A stretch of DNA of 64,000 nucleotides, taken from Bolinopsis microptera (Eukaryota > Ctenophora > Tentaculata > Lobata > Bolinopsidae). A program made the position numbers and the translations under genes. How positions within the stretch are numbered: the stretch's first letter is position 1; every line of letters begins with the position of its first letter. The DNA lies in NCBI RefSeq assembly GCF_026151205.1, contig NC_087083.1:4876460-4940459 (forward strand), in the 5' to 3' direction. Shown one piece after another: positions 44,224-61,600 of this stretch. The notes under the pieces were generated by a model. The model made no database searches. It was not told the origin of the DNA and was given only the letters and a program-made list of their open reading frames with translations.

Positions 44224-45558
44224 ATTTGCAGTTCGCACTGCTCTTGAAGATGTTTCATAAAATGATAAATATATGGCATGGATTTTTCTGAACGATCTTC
44301 TTTTATAGATCACAAAACATATTTTATAAGCTCAAACATCAAAGGAGCGTTCCTTAATAATATTTATCAGTGTTTACTGCTCTGTTCTTTTATACCCAGA
44401 GAAGGGTAAAGATTTATACGATTATGGAGTATGGATATATGGCCATGGGGTCGTTCACATATTACGTAATCACTGAGCGGGAGGGGGGCTTCTAAATGAT
44501 TACGCTAGTGTAATTTTGACACAATAGCTATGTGTAAAACTGATTAAGGAGGGGGAGAGGGGGTCAAAATTGACCAAAAGGTGATTACGTATTATGTGAA
44601 TGGTCCCATATTTCAAATCTTTAAATAAACTGGATGATCGTGCAAGCATTTTTCCCTGAAGTTTTTATTGAAAAGTAAGTTCAATAAACTTCTTTCCCCT
44701 GATCTGAGCATCTTTCCGTGCTTAACTTATCGCTCCTAACCTTCCCAATGATATTGGGCGACTAATCTTATGTAAAGTATGAGTTTTGCCAGTCATGAAA
44801 ACTAATAATCTTTAACTGATAATTTTGAAATACTAGAAGCTAGTGTATCTTAGTTATTATTTTGACAACCTTGACTTATATGGAATTACTTTTTTACTTT
44901 TGTGTTAAATTTGATTGAGAGTTGAGAAATTTGTAAAAATTTTACATGTTTTTGATAACCAGGAACGTTTCTATGAATCTTACAGCCCCGAATGGGGAAA
45001 ACTACCTAAAATATTTCAATTTCTCTGCCTTTTCTCTGCAAATTGGAATCATCACGATCAAAACTTTTAAAACTTATTTGATTTAATCTTCATTCAGCTA
45101 ATGGTTATTCGATATGATAGCAGTGGATCCTCTCTAAGCTGAAACATCTAGATAAAAACAGTGGAACAGTTAAGCCATATAATCCATCCACCAATTAATT
45201 GCAAACATACGTCATACATAGCAGGTAAACAGTAAATAAGTTGGCAATATCAAATATAACCTTAACAACTTTTATATTAATACAAAATCTTTGATATCGC
45301 TTTCCTATCAATTTAATTGATTGATCTTGGATACATTAATAATTAATTTAGCGATTTACATTTTATGACGTGGTTGTTTACGTCGCTTTAACTTATTATA
45401 AGTAACAGCTTTTTATTTATTATACTCGCAGCAGAAAGGCATGACATTTTTGACCAAGTTTATACTCCCGTCATTTACTTTATTTGGCTTATATTTTTTA
45501 CTTTTGCCGTACTTTAAATTACTCAAATTCACACTAAATAACTCACACTGCAAAACAT
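44224..45558. other. Spacer with a duplicated gene tail
   Basis: At about 44365-44655 the last 100 or so bases of copy 1 are present again, diverged and split by MITE copy C. The rest, to 45558, is AT-rich with nothing that I can name. Confidence 0.6.
44447..44606. mobile_element. MITE, TTACGTAAT family, copy C (complete)
   Basis: The most complete copy: 160 bp, left end ggggtcgttcacatattacg and right end the inverse, ending gtgaatggtccc, with a G-rich counterpart of the poly-C interior. It interrupts the duplicated tail of the NERD gene, with the tail resuming at atatttcaaatc. This copy is in opposite orientation to copies A and B. Confidence 0.85.
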
Positions 45559-45560
45559 AT

Positions 45561-46458
45561 ACCTTATCGGACCTTATTTGGACGGACATTACTTGAACGC
45601 TGGAGGCCCTAGCGTTCATCTTAATGTCCGTTCAAATAAAGTCCGTTCAATTAATGTCCGTCCAAGTTAAAGTCCGTTGAATTTTTTTCAAAAATTTTTC
45701 CATTTCGAACTTTTTGTCCAGAATATGACAACTTTGAGAACTTTATTGTGCCGTAAGTTAACGACAGAAAGGTTCTCCTTGGTCTGCCGGATGCACAGAA
45801 AACTCTACTACTACTACTACAGCTAGTATATGATGTTTTCAAGGGTCACTTGGCGGAAAAAAGTCAACGAAATTATGGCACTCAACAACATAGTTCATGA
45901 ACTAGACAAACTTGTTCCAGCCTCTAGATATAACGGTAAATCGTGTTGCCAAGGACATTGTCCGACGTTGTTATAGTTCATGTTACTCGGGGGCGGTAAT
46001 GAAACAGTGCTAGGAAAGCTACACGTGATGTTAAGGTTAACCTAAAGTTGTCTAAGATAAAACCACTTCACGCCGAATGGCTTGTAAAAGTTAACACTGA
46101 AATGCAGGACCGGGGTAGTTTGATTAAAAAAAAAGGTTTCCATAAAGCTAGAAATCACTGATGCTTTAAGCATGGACTATTTCATGCACGAAATCCCATT
46201 TGATGAAGATGATATGCGATATTAGACACTGATCATGTACACATATTTTAACATTTTTACTGCTTAATGACTGCTTTTCTTACTTACTGTATAAAAAATG
46301 GATTTAAAAATCATTTGCTGAAATTTAAAAAACGTCAAAAAATATTGAAAAAAATTCGGATTTTTGATGGTTTTGAATGCCTTCGAGCGTTCATATTAAT
46401 GTCCGTTCATAATTGTGTCCGTTCATGTAATGTCCGTCCAAATAAGGTCCGATAAGGT
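45561..46458. mobile_element. Foldback-type element with GTCCGTTCA repeats
   Basis: About 900 bp with long inverted ends starting accttatcggaccttatttg and ending with the complement. The ends contain several gtccgttca and gtccgtcca subrepeats. No transposase is encoded. A truncated copy of one end lies at about 58573-58700. Flanking duplication is at most a TA dinucleotide. Confidence 0.8.
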
Positions 46459-46593
46459 ACACATTGTACAAATATAGGTAGTATAATTTACGTAAATCAT
46501 AAATTCTAAATTGGATTTGACGGTAATGACGCTTATAACTAACAAAATGTATTAATATTATATTTCAGTTTCGATTACATCCTAGCCTGAACG

Positions 46594-48801
46594 ATGGATA
46601 AATATCGTAAGTTTGGAATGGAAATGTACAGCAAATATTGCATTACAAATGGAAACAAGCCTATTATGTTTCCTCGAGCCCCCGAACAGACTTACATCGA
46701 TGTCTATGCGAAAGATGGTTTCGATGATAAATCACCTTTCAAAGATGACCCAAAACGTCAATCTGATTACGAAACGGAAGTGGTAGTGTATCGCGCCTTG
46801 GAGAGGTTGGATGAAGGGTTTATTGTTTTTCATAGCTATGAGTATACACATCACCATTATAGAGTGTGCGACAGTAGTCACGTACGTAAAGAGTGCCAAA
46901 GGTGCGAGAAGTTTAAGAAGAAAGCGTCACCTGAAGGGGAATGTGACTTTATTATTGTGTTAGCGAACTGCATCGTGATCATCGAAGTGAAAAATATGAC
47001 AAATGTGGTAGAATGTGAGCCCACAAAAAAAGAAAAAGCTTTAAAAGCTTTAAAAGAAACATTCAAAAAGTCAGTCGAAGAACAGAGGCAAAGAATTGTG
47101 GAACTGATACAATTAATTGATCCATATATGAAGACTATGCAGTTCACTGCATATCCTAATTTTAGCAGACGGTATTCGGAACAGTTCCAGGTGGAAGATG
47201 CTCAACTGGCAACTATAATATTCCAAGAGGACTTTTCTGAAGAGATGGAATTCGGTAATTGGTGGCGTGCCAAAGTAACTGAACAGATAGTTGAAACAAC
47301 AACGAGCACTGAACCAGAAATTATAAACATTTTGCTGGCTATCTGGGCAGACTGTGATGAATCAAAATTAAGTTTTGGAAAGTGCATAATAGACATAGAT
47401 GAGCAACTGAGGGAGGGACTGATAACGTTTGTGACTACAAAGGGCAAACACCGAAATAAAAATCGAAATCCTTTGGTAGAAAAATCAGATGACATAATTA
47501 AAAAAAATCTTGGAGTACACTACCTTACCAAGGAACAGAAAGATATACTTGATTCAAGTGAAAAACTGATGTGGTTAAACGGGCCCGCTGGGGCTGGAAA
47601 AACTGTGATTATGTGCGGAAAGATAATAAAACTAATGCTAGAATCAGATAGGGACTCCAGAATTATGTTATTTAGAAGTATTGCAGGGAACGGAACCGAT
47701 TTGCAAAAAACGGAGTCGTTTTATCAGTCAGCATTAAGAAAGGCATGTATTCGGTTTGAGGTTATAAATCAACAACAAATCGACAGTCACAGAGCAGTAT
47801 CGGATAGAAACATTAAAGTCATTATTGTTGACATCAACGATCATCAGCGTGCTGCAAAGTTATTAATAGATCAGTTCAGTGGAGAGTTTCACTTGTTTTT
47901 AGATGACGCTCAAAAGGTTTTGTACTATAGCACTAGAGGTGGGGAGTACGGTGTCTTTATAGACAAGTTGAAGAAGATGGCTGAGAACAAAGTCGTATGG
48001 ATTGCATGTGACATGGTACAAGGCTGGAGGTATTTAGGCCAACGGTATACAAGAGAACTAGCTAAAAACCTAAAAGAAACTCTGTCTGACGAGCAAAGGA
48101 AGTGTTTATCAATGAATCTTAGGAACACATGCGACCTGTCCAATATATTATGTGTAATCAGAGATCGTTTCATCCTTAGATATGATCAGCAAGGACAAGA
48201 CAGATTCCCTGTAGATATGATTTTACCCAAACAAACTCGTGGCCATTATATTCATGGAACTAAGACCGTTATACATGTTCTAAATAATTATGACCTTGAT
48301 ACTATCGGTGAATTATTAAAGACAGAGTTGGACAAATTAAACCAAACTCACAAACCAAACTCACAAACCAAACTCAGAAACCAAAATCAGAAACCAGAAG
48401 TTCCCGAAACCAGTTCACAAGCGAAGGAGGTTCAAAAAGTTAATCCTCTAACTAACTTGGGAGTAGTTTACAATTCTTCGAACAGCGATGTTGAATCATT
48501 AGTTAAAGACATTGTAAGCAACCATAAAGATAAACAGAAGTTAGCACTGTGTGACAGTGTGTTTAGCTACTCCGTCGAGTGGCCGGCAGTGATTGTGCTT
48601 CATCAGATGTGGGGAGATCTTGACAATGACCTTCCAGCACTTTACCTAGCCATGTCAAGAGCACGAGTTCACTGCTTTTTGATGTTGTACCCGGACGAAG
48701 GTGAAACTACAAAGGACCATAATGAAGAAATGCTCGAGTTGGTAGAAGAACTGAAAGATCATGCACATGTCCGTTACATCTTTGATGAAGATGACTCATG
48801 A
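46594..48801 (+). CDS. NERD nuclease / SF1 helicase-like protein, copy 2 (intact motifs)
   Basis: Single-exon ORF of 735 residues, paralogous over its whole length to the gene at 42007. NERD domain: YETEVVVYRALERLD, then CDFIIVLANCIVIIEVKNM with D118, E131 and K133 at the same positions as copy 1. Helicase-like part: Walker A GPAGAGKT (330-337) is intact, Walker B LFLDDAQ, motif III WIACDMVQGW, an LRNT motif, and VEWPAVIV...AMSRARVHC at the end, as in UvrD/SF1 enzymes. A Gln/Asn-rich insert near residues 583-615 is absent from copy 1. An acceptor (atatttcag, to 46568) lies 25 bases before the ATG. The NERD-SF1 pairing suggests DNA or RNA processing. A defence role is only speculation from similar bacterial architectures. 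Confidence 0.85.
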   Translation: MDKYRKFGMEMYSKYCITNGNKPIMFPRAPEQTYIDVYAKDGFDDKSPFKDDPKRQSDYETEVVVYRALERLDEGFIVFHSYEYTHHHYRVCDSSHVRKECQRCEKFKKKASPEGECDFIIVLANCIVIIEVKNMTNVVECEPTKKEKALKALKETFKKSVEEQRQRIVELIQLIDPYMKTMQFTAYPNFSRRYSEQFQVEDAQLATIIFQEDFSEEMEFGNWWRAKVTEQIVETTTSTEPEIINILLAIWADCDESKLSFGKCIIDIDEQLREGLITFVTTKGKHRNKNRNPLVEKSDDIIKKNLGVHYLTKEQKDILDSSEKLMWLNGPAGAGKTVIMCGKIIKLMLESDRDSRIMLFRSIAGNGTDLQKTESFYQSALRKACIRFEVINQQQIDSHRAVSDRNIKVIIVDINDHQRAAKLLIDQFSGEFHLFLDDAQKVLYYSTRGGEYGVFIDKLKKMAENKVVWIACDMVQGWRYLGQRYTRELAKNLKETLSDEQRKCLSMNLRNTCDLSNILCVIRDRFILRYDQQGQDRFPVDMILPKQTRGHYIHGTKTVIHVLNNYDLDTIGELLKTELDKLNQTHKPNSQTKLRNQNQKPEVPETSSQAKEVQKVNPLTNLGVVYNSSNSDVESLVKDIVSNHKDKQKLALCDSVFSYSVEWPAVIVLHQMWGDLDNDLPALYLAMSRARVHCFLMLYPDEGETTKDHNEEMLELVEELKDHAHVRYIFDEDDS

Positions 48802-49533
48802 CTGAATCTATCTATCCATTTAATAAACCTTGAATTTTCTTGACGTTCATGATCTTGACGTTATGGAATACTTTGCTCCTATATGCTACATATCGTTTAT
48901 GATCAGTCCCATTGCTCGGTCACAATCCAGTTGACTGAGCAGAAGTTTGTATTTATGTTGCAACATTATTAGTAAATATTGTTTTCAGTTGAAGGGAAGC
49001 CCCTGAGATTGTTTACTAATACGAAGTTATATATTGCCCATTAAGAAGTCTGCAAAACAACAAAGGTGTTATTTTAGAGCGTTATTTTAGGGTGTTATTT
49101 TGGTTAGCTCAGGGGCTTACTTTGCTTGACAAGACTTTCGTGCATGTTATGTTATCATCGTATTATATGGAATATAATTGATTCGATTTATCAAAATTTG
49201 AATAACGCAGGTTTTTTACATTTGTTAAAAATCATAGGCAGCTTAAAACAGACATAAACATATTTAATATAAATGTCGGATAAAATCTCAAAAATTACCA
49301 TTCCGTTTAGCACAGAATAAAGTTTTACTTCCCATTGCTGTACTGCTGTGCTTCAATTCAAAATAATCATAACCATTACGTGCAACGTAAATGGATAAGG
49401 CTGACAACCGCCAAGCAGGTGTTTTAATATCTCACACTGTAAAAATAAATTCTATCAAAGAACATTTAAAATTCAGTGTCTCTGAAGGTTATTTTAAAGA
49501 CAACTCAATCTGATTTCTTAATTTTGTACGTCT
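48802..49533. other. Convergent intergenic spacer
   Basis: AT-rich DNA between the end of NERD copy 2 and the end of the EF-hand-like gene on the other strand. A possible polyadenylation phrase aataaa at 48821-48826 lies 20 bases after the copy 2 stop. Nothing else is supported. Confidence 0.5.
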
Positions 49534-56866
<7,333 letters not shown>

Positions 56867-57445
56867 CTGCAATAAGGTTCACATATTAACACATATTCTC
56901 ATATTAAGTAATCAATATTTTAGCAATTTTTACCCCCTCCCCCCTCCGTAAAATTGCTTCATAGTTAGGGCAAGAATTGCTGTTTATGGGTCAATCTGTG
57001 AACAAATTCGTAACAAAGGTTTGTCTACAGGAATGTGTTGTCCATAGTCCCAGGAACCACCAAAAAAAACCGTCCAGCTGAAACTTTTGGGCAAAAATTT
57101 TTATAGTCATTTTTCTCCAGGAACCCATACGCCCCACCCCTAATATTGGTTATTCGGCTCCCGAAGGTCTTGAGATCTCCATAGGGGGTGCAAAATGACC
57201 GCAATGGCCACATTATGGCAGGCGAAAAATAGTTTCAGAACGATTGGAGCTTTATTTTTCGAAATAAATGGAATTTTTCGAATTTTTTTCTCAATTTTAT
57301 TGAAATTTCGGAAAAAAAAACACCAAATTATTTTTAACGCTTATTTCAAATCTATTTAAAAACTTATCTACAAATAACAAATACAGTTAATCTAAAATGT
57401 GTATTCTCAGTAAGTACCATGACAATTATTAATACACAGTTAATA

Positions 57446-57640
57446 TTAATCAAAATTCGCTTGTTCTTCAGGTTCATCATGTCTAATGTTTGTGCAGTTC
57501 ATACCATGGCATCGTCCACAAGCTGGCAAACAATTGAAGCCATATTTCCTACATGAACATCTGAAAGTCAAACAGGCCTGTTCCACATCGACAGAACAGT
57601 TACAACATATAAGGTTCATATGAGGAGGATAACTGAGGAG
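57446..57640 (-). CDS. Cys-rich (CXC-like) C-terminus of the GGFH element protein
   Basis: The minus frame ends at TAA (57446-57448). It reads NLICCNCSVDVEQACLTFRC, then SCRKYGFNCLPACGRCHG and MNCTN, giving a pattern C-x-C...C-x(3-4)-C-x-C-R-K-x-G-x(2)-C-x(3)-C-x(2)-C-x(3)-x-C resembling tesmin/CXC or pre-SET-like metal-binding modules. I recall this type of tail at the end of proteins carrying the GGFH domain at 60651-61168. Upstream the frame runs into purine-rich satellite, so the exon's true start is unclear. Confidence 0.6.
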   Translation of the reverse strand, partial: LLSYPPHMNLICCNCSVDVEQACLTFRCSCRKYGFNCLPACGRCHGMNCTNIRHDEPEEQANFD

Positions 57641-58365
57641 GAGGAGAAGGACTGAGGAGGAGAAGAGGGATCCAGGAGGAGAACCCAGGAAGAGGAGGAG
57701 GAGGACTGAGGAGAAGGACTAAAGAGAAGGAGGACTGATGAGAAGGATGAGGAAGAGGGTGACTGGGAGAAGGACTGAGAAGGACTGAGGAGGAGAATGC
57801 GGACTGAGGAGGAGGAACCAGGAAAAGGAGGAGGAGGAGGACTGAAGAGGAGGACTGAGAAGGCGAAGGAGGACTGAGGAGGAGGGTGACTGGGGGAGGA
57901 CTGAGGAATATGAGGAAGACTGAGGAGGAGGAGGAAGAGGAGAAGGACTGAGGAGGAGAAGGACTGAGGAGGAGAAGGACTGAGGAGGAGAAGCAGGAGG
58001 AGGAGGACCCAGGAGGATGAGGACCCAGGAGGAGGACCCAGGAAAAGGCCCCAGGAGGAGGAGAAGGAGGACTGGGGAGAAGGAGGACTGTTGAGGACGA
58101 GGAGGAGTAAAAGAAGGACTGAGGAGGGGAGGAGGAAGAGGACTGAGGAGGATCAGGAAGACCCAGGAGGAGGAGGACCCAGGAGGAGGACCCAGGAGGA
58201 GGAGGAGGACTGAGGAGGATGACTGAGGAGGAGGAGGACTGAAGAGGAGGAGGAGGACTGATAAGGAGGAGGACTGAGGAGGAGGAGGACTGAGGAGGAG
58301 GAGGAGGACTGAGAAGGAGGAGGACTGAGGAGGAGGAGGACTGAGGAGGAGGAGGAGGAGGCTGC
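57620..58365. repeat. Purine-rich (gga/ctg)n satellite, left block
   Basis: Irregular aggaggaggactgaggagga repeats. Long minus-strand open frames of Ser, Pro and Leu are artefacts of composition. A matching block lies at 59655-60495, with the inverted-repeat element 58366-59650 between the two. Confidence 0.95.
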
Positions 58366-59650
58366 ACGACGGCCAGGCCCCCTCACGGAGATCAGATCAT
58401 GTCACCAATTAGTGACGTATAATTAGTGATGTGATCCGTCAGTAGAATTTAACTGACCTAGATTTTCTGGAAACTACGTTTGTTCATATTTCATGCTACC
58501 ATGATCATTATGAGCTTCTGAAGTCCGTATATACATTCGGAAGGCTGTGGATGTGATTGGTTCCATATACTAACCTTATCGGACCTTATTTGGACGGTCA
58601 TTACTTAAACGGACATAATTATGAACGGACATTAATATGAACGCTAGAAGGCAATCAAAACCATCAAAAATCCGAATTTTTTTCATCTTTTTTAAAACTT
58701 TTTTAATTTTAGCAAATAATTTTTTCCCTGCTCTTGCCGAAGGCAAAAAGATCGTAGGGAATAAGTAATCGGGTTTGGATATATGAGCTATCCCGATGGA
58801 CCTGCGATGATGACAAAAGTCTGCTCCTTCGCAATATAGACCACTCCCCTATAATTAAGTGTATAGGGAGCGTCTGTTATGCTGCGCGCGACGCTCGGCA
58901 TGTGTTAGTTAATTGCAGTATCCAACGCGAATTTCAACTGTCAAACGATGCCGTTCAAATTAAATTAGCCCAAAATTTGTGCGCGGCGTACTATATATTC
59001 GAGTACATGCAATCCTGCACGCGCGCAATGACAAATTACGATGAAAATATTGCAACTTTTTAACAACAAAATAATCCAATATCTAATTTTTATTAATCGA
59101 TAAAATTAACTTTTCGTTGCAAACATTAACGGTTTAAGCAGGGAAAATTAATCGTGCGTGGTGTAACCGCGGCGAAATTCTTGTTAAACCCATTTTTCAT
59201 ACAGTAAGCAAGAAACATGTTAAAATATGAAAATCGCGATTTGTCGCTGCAAACGTCAAAAATCGCGATTTGTCGCGGAGATTGGGAAAAATCGCGACTC
59301 CGCACGTGCCGCGATTTCCTTTTGTCCTTGAATTATATACCTAAGAACACTTGATCGGCTCACTCCCGTTGCATGCCGTGCCTTTGGCACGTACGTCTCA
59401 CATCCCTAGATACGAGAACCCCCCTTTATTAAGAGCTCCCGTCCCTTATGTAATCTAAAAGATCATGTTTACTTCTTAATGCACATCCATGATGTACAGA
59501 GTTGATATGTGAATTTTACACTGTATCTAGCCCATTTCTAGGTCAGTTAAATTCTACTGATGGATTATATCACTAATTATACGTTACTAATTGGTGATAT
59601 GATCTGATCTCCGTGGGACCCCTAATAATGAGGGGGCCTGGTCGTCGGCC
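58366..59650. mobile_element. Inverted-repeat element between the satellite blocks
   Basis: Arms of about 120 bp at 58366-58485 and 59525-59650 are inverted copies (ggagatcagatcatgtcacc on the left, its complement on the right, each followed by a taattagtga phrase and an aatttaactgacctag end). The interior holds a truncated foldback-element end (about 58573-58700) and an inner-MULE-type end (about 59220-59333, finishing ccttttgtcc). No transposase is seen. Confidence 0.75.
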
Positions 59651-59654
59651 TCCC

Positions 59655-60495
59655 GAGGAGGAGGAGGAGGAGGAGGAGGAGGAGGAGGAGGAGGAGGAGT
59701 GAATAGGAGGAGGAGGGGGACTGGGCAGGACTGAGGAGGAGGAGGACTGAGGAAAAGGATGAGGAGGAGGACTGAGAAGGAGGACTGAGCTGAGGAGGAG
59801 GACTGAGGACTAAGGAGGAAGAGGAGGAGGATGAAGAGGAGGTGGACCTAAGAGGAGGAGGTCCCAGGAGGAGGACCCAGGAGGAGGACTGAGGAGGAGG
59901 AGGAGGATGACTGAGGAGGAGGAGGAGGAGGAGGAGGAGGAGGACTGAGGAGTACTGAGGAGGATCGCTGAGGAGGATCGCTGAGGAGGATGGCTGAGGA
60001 GGATGGCTGAGGAGGATGACTGAGGAGGATGACTGAGAGGGAGGAGGAGGAGGACTGAGGAGGAGGAGGAGAAAGAGGACCCAGGAGGAGGACTGAGGAG
60101 GATGGCTGAGGAGGATGACTGAGAGGGAGGGGGAGGAGGAGGAGGAGGACTCAGGAGGAGGACTCAGGAGGACTGAGAAGGAGGAGGACTGAGGAGAACT
60201 GAGGAGGATGAGGAGGAGGACTGAATAGAAGGAGGAGGAGGGGGACTGCGGGGAGGACTGAGGAGGAGGACTAAAGAGGACTGAGGAGAAGGATGAGGAG
60301 GAGGACTGAGGAGGAGGACTGAGGAGGAACAGGAGGAGGATGAAGAGGAGGAGGATGAAGAGGAGGAGGAGGACTCAGGAGGAGGACCCAGGAGGAGGAC
60401 TCAGGAGGAGGACTCAGGAGGAGGAGGATGACTGAGGAGGATGACTGAGGAGGAGGAGGAGGAGGAGGAGGAGGAGGAGGAGGAAGAGGAGGAAG
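59655..60495. repeat. Purine-rich (gga/ctg)n satellite, right block
   Basis: Continuation of the same satellite, including runs of aggatggctg and aggatgactg units near 59960-60040. It is in the same orientation as the left block, so one array was probably split by the 1.3-kb element. Confidence 0.95.
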
Positions 60496-60608
60496 CATCT
60501 AAATGTTATTTCAATTTTTGTCCGTTTTTGTCCGTTTTTGTCCGCTTTATTTTTTGTCCGTTTTGAAAATATGGCTGCCAAACGGACAAAAACGGACAAA
60601 AAACATGA

Positions 60609-60649
<41 letters not shown>

Positions 60650-60650
60650 T

Positions 60651-61168
60651 TTAGAAGCAGAGTTATTTTCTCTGATAGATCCTGAATAGATTTAGTCTTA
60701 AAGTTAACACCTATATTTTCGTTCACACATTTGTTGATGTAACCTTCCAAGTCTACTAGTTCCTCGTCGTAAACTTCTTCCTCTATAATGAAACAACAAA
60801 GAGCGGCGTCGATCAGAAAGTGGGCTCTCAACGCTTTATAGTAAGATCCTCCATCCGATATATGCGTGACGTCTCCAGGATACACGAGTTTGATGAGCTC
60901 CTCTAAACCCGAGTCTGCCATTATATAGCCTATGCAGCCAAGAAAACTCGTGAGAGTGTGGAAGCCCCCAAGTGCCCCAACCCTGACCACAATAGGCATC
61001 CCAGTTTCCAGTACTATTCGGGTGGCCTTAATCCACAATGGCAAATCGAATGTGATTATCATCGGCTCACTGTAGGATAACTTAAGACATTCAACCAGAG
61101 TAGCATGTACCGTCGAATAGCTGTCTGGGGGTTGGTCAATAATCTGTTGTTTGTTAGTTAACCTTGAT
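60651..61168 (-). CDS. GGFH-domain protein of the inverted-repeat transposon (partial)
   Basis: Open minus frame from after a TAA near 61170 to a poly-G/C run at 60610-60650. It reads QQIIDQPPDSYSTVHATLVE, then MIITFDLPLWIKATRIV, GALGGFHTLTSFLGCIGYIM, a SGLEEL phrase and YKALRAHFLIDAALCCFIIE. The sequence (D/E)QPxxSYSTVxATLVEC...TFDLPLWxKA...LGGFHTLxSFLGxIG is a conserved block that I recall from large uncharacterised invertebrate families. Function is unknown. The frame collapses into glycine codons at the poly-C tract, after which it is meaningless, so the CDS is interrupted there. Confidence 0.6.
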
Positions 61169-61600
61169 ATTTGTTAATTGAAGTTATTTCCCGAGTAAGA
61201 TTTGAAATAAGCGTTAAAAATAATTTGGTGTATTTTTTTCGAAATTTCAATAAAATTGAGGAAAATTGAGAAAAATTCCATTTATTTCGAAAAATAAAGC
61301 CCCAATCGTTCTGAAACTATCATTCGCCTGCCATAATGTGGCCATTGCGGTCATTTTGCCCCCCCCCCCCCCCCTATGGAGATCTCAAGACCTTCGGTAG
61401 CCGAATAACCAATATTAGGGGTGGGGCGTATGGGTTCCTGGAGAAAAATGACCATAAAAATTTTTGCCCAAAAGTTTCAGCTGGACGGTTTTTTTTTGTG
61501 GTTCCTGGGACTATGGACAACACATTCCAGTAGACAAACCTTTGTTAAGAATTTGTTCACAGAAAAATCAATTCTTGCCCTAACTATCAACCGTAATCAA

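Larger units (their letters stand above)
56950..61600 (-). mobile_element. Transposon with ~400-bp inverted ends, GGFH/CXC protein
   Basis: Left arm about 56950-57353 and right arm about 61194-61600 are inverted copies, roughly 90% alike by eye; both contain attcggct(c/a)ccgaaggtct. Two coding pieces on the minus strand lie just inside the arms: a conserved GGFH domain (60651-61168) and a Cys-rich C-terminus (57446-57640). The interior between them is purine-rich satellite and another inverted-repeat element. The family is familiar to me as multicopy uncharacterised genes of marine invertebrates; its transposase nature is inferred. Confidence 0.7.

Noticed and set aside
44870-45400. Possible third NERD paralogue remnant
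   Set aside because: No reading frame on either strand shows NERD or helicase motifs.
57600-60498. Ser/Pro/Leu-rich ORFs on the minus strand
   Set aside because: Artefacts of the gga-rich satellite; no motif and no codon bias.
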